Assembly: GCA_035293765.1 (NCBI GenBank)
Contig: DATGMF010000030.1
Location: forward strand, 1-46,533
Reading direction: 5' to 3'
DNA from: DASRHT01 sp035293765
GTDB taxonomy: Bacteria > Chloroflexota > Ktedonobacteria > Ktedonobacterales > Ktedonobacteraceae
DNA: 46,533 bases
Part shown: piece after piece, positions 16,609 to 23,649 of the stretch
Layout of the letters: each line of letters begins with the position of its first letter
Position numbering within the stretch: the stretch's first letter is position 1
Notes under the pieces: generated by a model
What the model was told of the DNA's origin: nothing
Databases searched by the model: none
Seen by the model: the letters and a program-made list of their open reading frames with translations, nothing else
Translations under genes and position numbers: made by a program

Positions 16609-17127
16609 ATGATAGACGATACTACTATGCCAGAGACAATGCGCGAGAAGATGGTAATAGAAGCGAGAAGAATAGAAAATGATACATTCTTTTCGGCAAA
16701 AGGGCATTTTGTAGCGGCAGATGAGTGGAGAAGACGCAACATGGCCTTAGGAATACCAAGCACTATTTTCTCCGCTATTGCCGGAGCATCTGCTTTAGCC
16801 CAGTTTGACAATCATAATATCGTTGCTGGTATTCTTGCGCTTATTGTTGCCGCACTGTCTGCGCTGACCACTTTTTTGAATCCTAGTGAAAAAGCTAACT
16901 CTCATCAAAATGCTGGTACAAGGTATACAGCAATAAGAAATGACGCTCGTAAGTTTTACGATCTTGATTCTTTCAGAGATGATATTTCGGATCAAGACTT
17001 GCTAACATTACTGGAGGATTTGAGGAAGCAACGAAATGAATTAAACCAGAACAGTCTTCCTATCCCTGGCAGTGCTTACAGAAAAGTGTGTCAACAATAT
17101 TCAAGCAGACGCCCCCCAACAGCTTGA
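16609..17127 (+). CDS. SLATT-domain two-TM protein (putative conflict-system effector)
   Basis: A 172-aa protein with an N-terminal helical region (RIENDTFFSAKGHFVAADEWRRRN), two TM segments at about 47-65 (ALGIPSTIFSAIAGASAL) and 72-92 (VAGILALIVAALSALTTFL), then a helical tail with ANSHQNAGTRYTAIRNDARKF. This order is that of SLATT domains, predicted pore-forming effectors of nucleotide-dependent immune systems. ATG 16609 follows GGAGGAG. Base composition is clearly more AT-rich than its neighbours, suggesting transfer. No nucleotidyltransferase, TIR or SLOG partner is adjacent, so it is an orphan. A 16-bp direct repeat lies over its start and at codon 30 (16583-16598, 16697-16712). The toxic role is inferred from the family only. 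Confidence 0.75.
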   Translation: MIDDTTMPETMREKMVIEARRIENDTFFSAKGHFVAADEWRRRNMALGIPSTIFSAIAGASALAQFDNHNIVAGILALIVAALSALTTFLNPSEKANSHQNAGTRYTAIRNDARKFYDLDSFRDDISDQDLLTLLEDLRKQRNELNQNSLPIPGSAYRKVCQQYSSRRPPTA

Positions 17128-17196
17128 GGATTAGGGCCGCCGCATCCCCCCTCTTTCAAGTAGAGGAAAGCGGCTCACATTATTTTTGCTAGTAGC

Positions 17197-17500
17197 TCAT
17201 TTGCCAGCAAGCTCAGCGATCAGCGGAGCCACGTTCTCCATCTGTCCTTCGTAGACCTGAAGATAGGAAAAGCCGTAGCGATCACGTTCCTCAAGCAGCC
17301 GGGCAGCTGCTTCCGCTGTTGACATTGGCCGTTTGGGAATGGGGGGTCCTCCTTGCTGCGAAGAGGCGGCGGTTCCACTATCAGTAAGCACGATGTCGAA
17401 GATCGTCTGACTCAGTTCCAGCTCTGCGAAGCGTTCTCCGGCGGCTTCTTTGATCTCTGTATACGTTTATCGGCTTCGCGTGTTTTAAAGGTCCTCCACA
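17197..17500 (-). pseudogene. decayed 3' end of a luciferase-like (LLM) monooxygenase
   Basis: The frame from 17466 down to TGA 17197 reads EIKEAAGERFAELELSQTIF... and ends RLLEERDRYGFSYLQVYEG...LIAELAGK, the classic C-terminus of F420-dependent LLM-class oxidoreductases. The remaining roughly 240 N-terminal residues are missing. Just upstream a stop (17467-17469) interrupts this frame, but another frame continues with family-like FKTREADKRI, so a frameshift near 17460 as well as a 5' truncation is present. The GTG-started 64-codon piece (17391-17197) is unlikely to be a real gene. It sits in the AT-rich patch with the SLATT gene. Confidence 0.7.
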
Positions 17501-17660
17501 TGGTCCTTTCGGCTCATGCTTAGAAAACGATAAGAAGTAGATTAAAATAAGATGAGTAATCGAACTCTTAATTTCCTTAATAATAAAATATCGTTGCTTA
17601 AATATACTTTAGTTTCCGCTTAGAGTGGTCTACAGCAGAGCTTATAACCCTCAAAAATGC

Positions 17661-17695
17661 TTGATATTTCTAGTAGAAAAAGCTACTCTAGTAGA
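17661..17695 (+). promoter_or_regulatory. candidate promoter and repeats upstream of the sigma factor gene
   Basis: TTGATA (17661-17666), a 17-bp spacer and TACTCT (17684-17689) form a modest sigma-A-like promoter. CTAGTAGA occurs twice (17670-17677 and 17688-17695, 18 bp apart), and AGTAG/CTACT pair between them. These may be regulator sites or part of a promoter recognised by the sigma factor itself. The rest of 17501-17660 is AT-rich with no gene. Confidence 0.4.
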
Positions 17696-17721
17696 GACGA
17701 AAGAAAGTGAGGGTATGCAGT

Positions 17722-18342
17722 ATGCAAGTACGAGAACGAACAAAAACACAAATGCCGGAAATTACTGATGGTATGTTAGTGAAACAGACACTTGCCGGAG
17801 ATCAGCAAGCTTTCGAAGCACTGGTCCGTCGTTATAATGTTCCCTTATTCAATTTCATTTGCCATTGCCTGGGCGACTATGATCTGGCATGTGATGTTTC
17901 GCAGCAAGTTTTTCTTCAGCTCTATATTTCCATGCCAACATTACGGACGGGTGAGCCGCTCAAAGCCTGGCTCTTCCAGGTTGCGCGTAATCGTTGTTTG
18001 GATGAGTTGCGCCGCAAACGTGCTATTCACTTCTCCGAGTTAGAGGCGGGCAACGATGAGGACGATCTCTCTCCTCTTGCCATTATGCCTGATACGCGTC
18101 CTTTGCCTGATGAACTGGCCGAGCGCCATGATCTGCAACAGGCTTTACGCAAAGCCATTGAATCGCTGCCACCCAAGTTCCGTTCGGTGGTCCTCTTACG
18201 TTATGCCGGTCAACTCAGCTTCTCAGAAATTGGCCGCACGCTCAATATGCCCGAGGCGACGGCAAAGACATACTTCCAACGCGCCCGGCCTTTGCTGCGC
18301 GCAGCACTGAGCAATCAATGGCAGCCCTCTTCCGTGTTATGA
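17722..18342 (+). CDS. ECF-type RNA polymerase sigma factor
   Basis: A 206-aa sigma-70 family protein. Region 2 spans about 20-85 (AFEALVRRYNVPLFNFICHCLGD; VSQQVFLQLY; KAWLFQVARNRCLDELRRKR), and region 4 about 135-190 (IESLPPKFRSVVLLRYAGQLSFSEIGRTLNMPEATAKTYFQRAR). ATG 17722 is chosen with GAGGG 8 nt upstream; GTG 17707 would add five residues. It directs polymerase to a stress or envelope regulon that cannot be identified here. The small gene downstream (18458) is in the usual place of an anti-sigma partner, with a long hairpin in between. Confidence 0.93.
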   Translation: MQVRERTKTQMPEITDGMLVKQTLAGDQQAFEALVRRYNVPLFNFICHCLGDYDLACDVSQQVFLQLYISMPTLRTGEPLKAWLFQVARNRCLDELRRKRAIHFSELEAGNDEDDLSPLAIMPDTRPLPDELAERHDLQQALRKAIESLPPKFRSVVLLRYAGQLSFSEIGRTLNMPEATAKTYFQRARPLLRAALSNQWQPSSVL

Positions 18343-18394
18343 ATTCGCTGATATATAGAGGCGTGGATGGCAGGGTATTGAGACAATCTGAAAC

Positions 18395-18452
18395 TTCTCT
18401 CTTACGTTATTCGTACTAGCAGCAGAGATGGTAAGAATAACGTAAGAGGGAG
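18395..18452 (+). promoter_or_regulatory. 17-bp hairpin that buries the Shine-Dalgarno of the small downstream gene
   Basis: Arms 18395-18411 and 18436-18452 pair over 17 bp (13 contiguous Watson-Crick pairs, CTCTTACGTTATT / AATAACGTAAGAG, then an extension with two G-U pairs); the loop is 24 nt. The 3' arm contains AGAGGGAG, the ribosome site for ATG 18458. As RNA this would block translation unless melted or bound; as DNA it is also a plausible operator. The pairing is seen directly; the switch function is inference. Confidence 0.6.
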
Positions 18453-18457
18453 CATGT

Positions 18458-18703
18458 ATGAGGTATTTTCCACAGGTTTTGTTAGCTGACGACGTGGCAT
18501 CAGACGATGATATTGATAGCATCTTCAGCCAGCTACAACAGATAGAGCCTCCTCCATCGTTGGTCGAGCGTATTATGCGATCCGTGAGGAATATCCCTTT
18601 GCCTCAGGGGCAGGCTGAAGGGCAGGAGCGACCAGATTCGCCGTGGTTCTGGGACAATATTGATGGGCTGATTGTGCGCAAAAGCCGTTTACTACCATCG
18701 TAG
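18458..18703 (+). CDS. small protein downstream of the sigma factor, possible anti-sigma remnant
   Basis: An 81-aa acidic protein, MRYFPQVLLADDVASDDDID..., with a helical PPPSLVERIMRSVRNIPLP segment like the cytoplasmic start of membrane anti-sigma factors. No zinc motif and no TM segment in this frame. The -1 frame right after about 18680 encodes KPFTTIVVGCFLLVVLLSR, a good TM helix, so the gene may have lost a base in AAAA (18680-18683); the alternative is that GLIVRKSRLLPS is its genuine end. ATG 18458 has AGAGGGAG 5 nt upstream, inside the hairpin. A terminator follows at 18767. Confidence 0.6.
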   Translation: MRYFPQVLLADDVASDDDIDSIFSQLQQIEPPPSLVERIMRSVRNIPLPQGQAEGQERPDSPWFWDNIDGLIVRKSRLLPS

Positions 18704-18766
18704 TTGGGTGCTTTTTATTGGTGGTCCTGTTATCTCGCACTTATTCTACTGGCTATCAATTGGCAA

Positions 18767-18821
18767 AAAGCCATGCGCCCCTGACCGGAACTGTTCTCTG
18801 CCGGGCACATGGCTTTCTTTT
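18767..18821 (+). terminator. rho-independent terminator after the sigma-factor operon
   Basis: AAAGCCATG (18767-18775) pairs with CATGGCTTT (18808-18816), extended by GCCC/GGGC across a mismatch, with the tail CTTTTC. It closes the sigma factor transcription unit. Confidence 0.8.
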
Positions 18822-18852
18822 CAGGGAGAGTGGAGCAGGCCGCATTCTGAGC

Positions 18853-19041
18853 TTATGCAATCTGATCGGTGAGCTTGCCGGTAGTAACGAGCCAGCGCAC
18901 AAATTCCAGGCGGCGGTGGCTCTCCTGGGCCAGGCGTTGCTCTTGCTCGTTGTAGCTCCTACGAAGTTTGCTGAGCATTTTCATTTCATTTTCAGCGAAT
19001 CCACCCTTACGCAAAATTTCGCGATCTTCCTTGCGTTCCAT
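18853..19041 (-). CDS. 62-aa hypothetical helical protein
   Basis: A short charged protein, MERKEDREILRKGGFAENEM..., ending with RRLEFVRWLVTTGKLTDQIA; almost wholly helical, with heptad-like spacing in the middle, no TM and no Cys. ATG 19041 is chosen for a textbook AAAGGAGGT 5 nt upstream; an upstream in-frame extension to 19095 would ignore this site. It lies 66 bp behind the single-domain receiver gene and is probably in the same operon. Family unknown to me. Confidence 0.75.
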   Translation of the reverse strand: MERKEDREILRKGGFAENEMKMLSKLRRSYNEQEQRLAQESHRRLEFVRWLVTTGKLTDQIA

Positions 19042-19107
19042 AGGAACCTCCTTTGAAGTTGAAGATACCTCCCACGCTGTAGCTCCCCGATTCATCGTGG
19101 CAGGGAG

Positions 19108-19620
19108 CTACGGCGCTACCATCAACATGCGCTTGACCCGCTTGAGAAATGCCTGCATGGGATAAGGTTTGGGCAAATGATCCAGCGTTTCTCTCGTTTC
19201 GCCTTGATTATATATGTACTTTCGCACTGTTACAGTTGAACTTGTGGTGAGGAGTACCGGGATGGTGGCGAAAACGCGTAACTCCTGCAGCACGTCCCAG
19301 CCACTGACGGGGCCGGTAAGTTCAAGGTCGAGCACTACAAGATCAGGAATAGAGCGACGAAGCGCGGTGATAGCAAGTTCTCCGCTATTTACGGTGACGA
19401 CAGAAAAGCCATGAGTCTTTAAGACGTTCGCTTCCAGATTTGCCAGAGCGAGATCATCTTCAACGACCAGGATGCGCTGTGTGGCGAGCTGCTCTCCCGC
19501 TTGCTCTAGCTCGGAGCGGTCGGATACATGCTCCTGGCCCGCTATCTGTTTGTGCAACGCGTCGATATTGCCGCTGACCGGCAGGGTTTTCGCGGCGTCA
19601 TCATCATGCATGACTGGCAT
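19108..19620 (-). CDS. single-domain response regulator (receiver protein)
   Basis: A 170-aa protein: about 48 residues of non-conserved N-terminus, then one receiver domain (50-168) with acidic pocket VVEDD (53-56), phospho-acceptor Asp98 in VVLDLELTG, Thr/Ser in LLTTSS and Lys in LPKPYP. There is no output domain, so it signals by protein contact. ATG 19620 has GGGAG upstream. It follows the sensor kinase/OmpR-type regulator pair after 207 bp, and that gap carries spaced direct repeats fitting an OmpR-family binding site (19740-19787). Confidence 0.9.
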   Translation of the reverse strand: MPVMHDDDAAKTLPVSGNIDALHKQIAGQEHVSDRSELEQAGEQLATQRILVVEDDLALANLEANVLKTHGFSVVTVNSGELAITALRRSIPDLVVLDLELTGPVSGWDVLQELRVFATIPVLLTTSSTVTVRKYIYNQGETRETLDHLPKPYPMQAFLKRVKRMLMVAP

Positions 19621-19739
19621 TTTTGCTCCCGCTGCGCGTTTTTGTTGTGACGTGCGGTCGCTCCACCGGTGCGACAGAAAGAGGGATGAGATCCATTTCT
19701 GATGAGGTCCATCTCTCCTCTAGAGATTACCCGATTACT

Positions 19740-19787
19740 GGTGATAATGATGTGAATATCTATACAGGTTTGTGAAAATTATGTGAA
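19740..19787 (-). promoter_or_regulatory. OmpR/PhoB-type direct repeats upstream of the receiver gene
   Basis: On the plus strand GGTGAT (19740), TGTGAA (19751), TGTGAA (19771) and TGTGAA (19782): two pairs each with an 11-bp period, the pairs 20 bp apart. Eleven-bp direct repeats are the usual target of winged-helix OmpR-family regulators such as the one encoded next door (19828-20580). The spacing is seen; the assignment is inference. Confidence 0.55.
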
Positions 19788-19827
19788 CATGCTGTAATCT
19801 GGATCGATGATAACGGGAAGTTCGTCG

Positions 19828-20580
19828 TTACAGCTCTTCAGGATCGGGAGGAGGCACGTAGTAGCCGACTCCCAGTTCGTTATGCAGGAAGCGCGGCTGC
19901 GATGGATCGGGCTCTAGCTTACGGCGTAAGTGGCGGATAAAGGTACGCAAGTAGGTGTTTTCTCCGCTGTAATCAGGTCCCCAGACGCGTTGCAGCAGTT
20001 CGCGGTGCGTTAATACTTTGCCAGCATTACGTGTAAGTTCACACAGCAGATCGTATTCGGTGGGGGTGAGGTGTACTTCCTGTCCCCCTGAACGTACCTG
20101 GCGGCGGGCAAAATCGACCAGCAAACCATTTTCCCCTCCGCTGCGGTAGCTTGGGCGTTGCGTTTCGCCCCCCAGCATGCTATTGCGGAGCTGCGCAGTT
20201 TCTTCGGCTCTGCGCAAGGAGACGCGTACGCGAGCTAATAATTCATTGAGGCTAAATGGTTTGGTCAGGTAGTCGTCGGCTCCGAGATCCAGCGCCTTGA
20301 TTTTCACAGGTTCTTCATCATGGGCCGAAAGGATAATTACCGGAGCCCGGCTCCATTCGCGCAGGCGGCGCAAGAAGGTCAGACCGTCCAGCGTGGGCAG
20401 TGAGAGATCAAGCAGAACAAGCTGGGGCTGGAATATTGCCGCCAGATCGATGGCCTGAGCTCCGTCGCGTACTGCCTGCGCCTGAAATCCGCGCGCTTTC
20501 AATTGGGCAAGCAAGAATGTGCGCATCTGTGGGTCGTCTTCAACACACAGGATGCGAACTTTTTTATCGGTTGTGGACAT
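19828..20580 (-). CDS. OmpR/PhoB-family DNA-binding response regulator
   Basis: A 250-aa protein. Receiver domain at 9-120 (CVEDDPQM, phospho-acceptor Asp58 in VLLDLSLP, ILSAHDE, DDYLTKPFSLNELLARV); winged helix at about 150-240 (VHLTPTEYDLLCELTRNAGKVLTHRELLQRVWG; LRTFIRHLRRKLEPDP). The C-terminal part resembles KdpE/PhoB. ATG 20580 has GAGAGGAAAG upstream and lies 30 bp after the sensor kinase stop, so the pair is an operon. It is likely phosphorylated by that kinase; target genes may include the receiver gene downstream. Confidence 0.95.
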   Translation of the reverse strand: MSTTDKKVRILCVEDDPQMRTFLLAQLKARGFQAQAVRDGAQAIDLAAIFQPQLVLLDLSLPTLDGLTFLRRLREWSRAPVIILSAHDEEPVKIKALDLGADDYLTKPFSLNELLARVRVSLRRAEETAQLRNSMLGGETQRPSYRSGGENGLLVDFARRQVRSGGQEVHLTPTEYDLLCELTRNAGKVLTHRELLQRVWGPDYSGENTYLRTFIRHLRRKLEPDPSQPRFLHNELGVGYYVPPPDPEEL

Positions 20581-20610
20581 GGCTTTCCTCTCTTCCTGTC
20601 CATCCTGGTT

Positions 20611-23382
20611 CTATAGAACAGGTTCCGTGGGCTCAAGTTCGCGTTTTCCTGTAAACGTCGGCAAGGTGAAGGCAAAAACAGCGCCCTGACCGGGTCCGCT
20701 TTTTACCTCCAGGGTGCTGTTGTGCGCTTCGATAATGCCCCGGCTGATATAGAGACCCAGCCCCGTTGCCGGGCTCCAGCGCGCCGTCCCGCGTCTCCGC
20801 TCCAGCGTGGGCTGTCCTGGTCGGTCTGCGTTGGGTCGATGCGCGGCGGCAAACGTGCTGAAGCGCGTAAAAATAGCCATCTGCTGCTCTGAGGTCATGC
20901 CGATCCCCCGGTCCATGACGCGCAACGTTACGCCGCAGGGCTGTAGACTCTGGGGATCGGTGACCAGTTCAGCTTCGAGCAGGACGACATCTCCCTCCGG
21001 GGCGTAGCGGAAGGCATTGCTCAGGAGGTTAATGAGCACACTCATGATCAGCTCATAATCTCCCAGCACTGCCGGTAATTGCGGAGGGAGCACGACCTTG
21101 AGGGAGCGCTGCGACACGGTGATAAGCGCCTCCAGCCGGTCTTGTAAGTCTTCTATCAGTTCCGGTAAGAGAATGGCCTCCATCTGCATACGCAACGCCC
21201 CCGCTTCAACGCGAGAAGCATCGAGGAAGTGATTAATCATGCCCACGAGCCGCTCTACCTGCTCGTCGGCGGTCTGCAAAAAGTCGTACTGTTCTTCACT
21301 CGACCATTGCAGATCTCTGGCGAGCAGCGCGCTCAGGTGGGCACGTATATTAGCCAGTGGCGTCTTGAGTTCATGGGCCATTGTGGTGAAGAAATCTTCA
21401 CGCGCGCGCTCCAACAGTTTGATGCGCGTGATTTCCTGGATGACGAGGATCGCGCTGGTAACGGTGCCATCGGGCGCTCGTAGAGGGGCTGCGTTGACCA
21501 GCAGGTGGATGGTTTGCCCATCCTGCTTCGTTATGTGCAGTTCAGCCTCGCTAGCCGTTCCCTGGTGTAGAGCCCGACTGAGCGGCTGTTCCTCGAAAGG
21601 GATCATCGAGCCAGATGTGCCACACATAATAATGTGGCGGAAGACATCCTCGCAATTCTCGCCAATTGCTCTTTTGCAGGCTTGCGTAAGATCGTCCAGC
21701 GGCTCCAACGGTGCGCCCACACGTTGTAAAAGTTCTACCGCATGCCGATTGATCAGGGTAATGCGATAGTCGCTGGAGACGTGGAGCACGCCGGAGGGAA
21801 GGCTTTCCAGCAGCACTTCCATGCGGGCGCTGGCAAGGTCCTGAGCGATGCGGGCAAGTTGGAGGGCCTCGTTGCGCTGGGCCAGTTCGGCTGTGCGCGC
21901 CACCACTTCCGCTTCAACGCGTTCGCGCGCCGCCGCTTCTTCTGTGACGTCGTGATAGATGATGATGAACGCGAAGATATCTCCCAGATCATCACGGATC
22001 GGGGTATAGGAGCAGCGCAGCGTATACTGTCGCCCGTCTCCCCCGATAATCTTGTATTCGTCAATCTGCCCCTGTAAAGCGCGCCGCTCAAGCTCTGGGA
22101 CGAGCTGAGACTCGTCCAGTGCGGCAAGATACCGGTCCAGCATTTTCTGGTTACTGGCGGCAAGAGCTTGAGTGATAGGCGTACCGATCATGCTATCGGG
22201 CCAGCCAAAGAGCCGGCGCGCGGTATGGTTGGCATCGGCGATGCGCCAGCGCGGATCGAAGATCACAACGCCATCGGGAATGGCCTGCATCACATTCTCT
22301 TTCTGATGCGCGTTGCGGCTGGCGACGCGAGCCCAGCGGTCGATGCTGCGGAAAAGGCGAGCATTCTGGATCGCCAGGCCGGCCTGTTGGGCAAAGCGGT
22401 TAAGCAACTCAACCTCTTCAGCCGAGAAGCCGCGCGCCCGACGGTGATAGACCTCAATGGTCCCAAGCACTGCCCCTGCTGACTCTGCCTGCTCACCTGT
22501 TCCGGCGCTTTTCTGAAGCGGGTGCAGCGGGTAGGAGTCGAAAATGGGAACGCAGAGCACAGAACCCGGGCGGCATGGCTCTCCGTGGTTATCAAGCGAG
22601 GGGAGCTCAATCTCTGCAATGGCGCTGGTATCTGTAATTACCAGGGTGCGCCGCTCTTGCACGACCCGCCCCAGCAGTATCCGCTCATCAAGGGGAGGAT
22701 GCCAATCATGTGAGCAGGGATGAATACCTTTCTGTGCGGCCACTGTAACCTTGCCTGATAGGTCTATTGCGCTGCGCTGACGCTCGTCGTATCCGGCGAT
22801 GCGCGCCTCGCTATCAGAGATTGATTGATCGATGAGCAGGATCGCGCAACGCTTGGAGCCGACCATTTCATTTAATGCCTGTAAGATCCTGTCGAGGACG
22901 AGAGGGAGCGCCGATGCGCCCGCGATAGCTGAGGAGATATGGTGAATGGCGTTAAGATGCAGGCGCGACCGTACCGCATCGGTGACGTCTTCAATAGTAA
23001 TCAGCAATGGCGGTTGGTGGCTTGGCTGATGGGGATGGGCTGCTTTATCAACGGCTACCGGAGAGCGTTCGATGACGATGCGCCAGTAGGTGCGCCCCTT
23101 TGTCTCCAGGAAGCCCTCGAACGGGACTTCATCGTACTGGAGCCGCTGTCCGGTCGCAGCAACCTGGCGTAATAGGGGAATAGCAATCTTGCGCACTGTT
23201 TCAGGAAGCACGGTTTCTACTGATTGTCCGGCGATAGCCAGACCGTTCCAGGGGGCATCGAGCTGGCAAATCAGGTATGGGTTGGCATAGACGATATCCA
23301 GGCTGGCGGAATCCAGAATGGCAACTCCAACCGGCACATGTTCCAGGATATACTCGAGTTGTTTTGCGTGTCCCAGTTCCAT
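20611..23382 (-). CDS. multi-PAS/GAF soluble sensor histidine kinase
   Basis: A 923-aa kinase without TM segments. Domains in order: PAS (about 5-130), GAF (150-345, ending FSAEEVELLNRFAQQAGLAIQNARLF), PAS/PAC (365-480, with YTLRCSYTPIRDDLGD), coiled coil (480-515), PAS (520-650), HisKA with His670 in TTMAHELKTPLANIRAHL, and HATPase (about 765-910; N box LINLLSNAFRYAP, DRGIGMT, TGLGLYISRGII). It senses an internal, possibly small-molecule or redox signal and phosphorylates the regulator encoded next. ATG 23382 has a weak ribosome site. The divergent neighbour is murD. Confidence 0.95.
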   Translation of the reverse strand: MELGHAKQLEYILEHVPVGVAILDSASLDIVYANPYLICQLDAPWNGLAIAGQSVETVLPETVRKIAIPLLRQVAATGQRLQYDEVPFEGFLETKGRTYWRIVIERSPVAVDKAAHPHQPSHQPPLLITIEDVTDAVRSRLHLNAIHHISSAIAGASALPLVLDRILQALNEMVGSKRCAILLIDQSISDSEARIAGYDERQRSAIDLSGKVTVAAQKGIHPCSHDWHPPLDERILLGRVVQERRTLVITDTSAIAEIELPSLDNHGEPCRPGSVLCVPIFDSYPLHPLQKSAGTGEQAESAGAVLGTIEVYHRRARGFSAEEVELLNRFAQQAGLAIQNARLFRSIDRWARVASRNAHQKENVMQAIPDGVVIFDPRWRIADANHTARRLFGWPDSMIGTPITQALAASNQKMLDRYLAALDESQLVPELERRALQGQIDEYKIIGGDGRQYTLRCSYTPIRDDLGDIFAFIIIYHDVTEEAAARERVEAEVVARTAELAQRNEALQLARIAQDLASARMEVLLESLPSGVLHVSSDYRITLINRHAVELLQRVGAPLEPLDDLTQACKRAIGENCEDVFRHIIMCGTSGSMIPFEEQPLSRALHQGTASEAELHITKQDGQTIHLLVNAAPLRAPDGTVTSAILVIQEITRIKLLERAREDFFTTMAHELKTPLANIRAHLSALLARDLQWSSEEQYDFLQTADEQVERLVGMINHFLDASRVEAGALRMQMEAILLPELIEDLQDRLEALITVSQRSLKVVLPPQLPAVLGDYELIMSVLINLLSNAFRYAPEGDVVLLEAELVTDPQSLQPCGVTLRVMDRGIGMTSEQQMAIFTRFSTFAAAHRPNADRPGQPTLERRRGTARWSPATGLGLYISRGIIEAHNSTLEVKSGPGQGAVFAFTLPTFTGKRELEPTEPVL

Positions 23383-23571
23383 ATTTACTATATTTTTCTA
23401 GTTATCCAGAAGCGAACTTCCAGATACTTCTTATGATGCCGCTCTATTGAGGCAATATAACGAAGCCTGCTTCGAATCTGTTGTGTTGATATTATAGCGT
23501 TTTTTGGGCGCGCTGTCTTCTCTAGAATAGAGTCTGTATTTTGTGAGTTGTTACGGACATTTCATGGATAT

Positions 23572-23600
23572 TTGTCTCCCTTGCTCTATTCTGCTATCAT
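23572..23600 (+). promoter_or_regulatory. murD promoter
   Basis: TTGTCT (23572-23577), a 17-bp spacer and TATCAT (23595-23600); a start near 23607 would leave a leader of about 43 nt before ATG 23650, whose ribosome site is AGAGGAG. Confidence 0.65.
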
Positions 23601-23649
23601 GGCAGCAGGTAGTAGATATTTTAAGGCGTAAAGAATAGAGGAGACGTCG

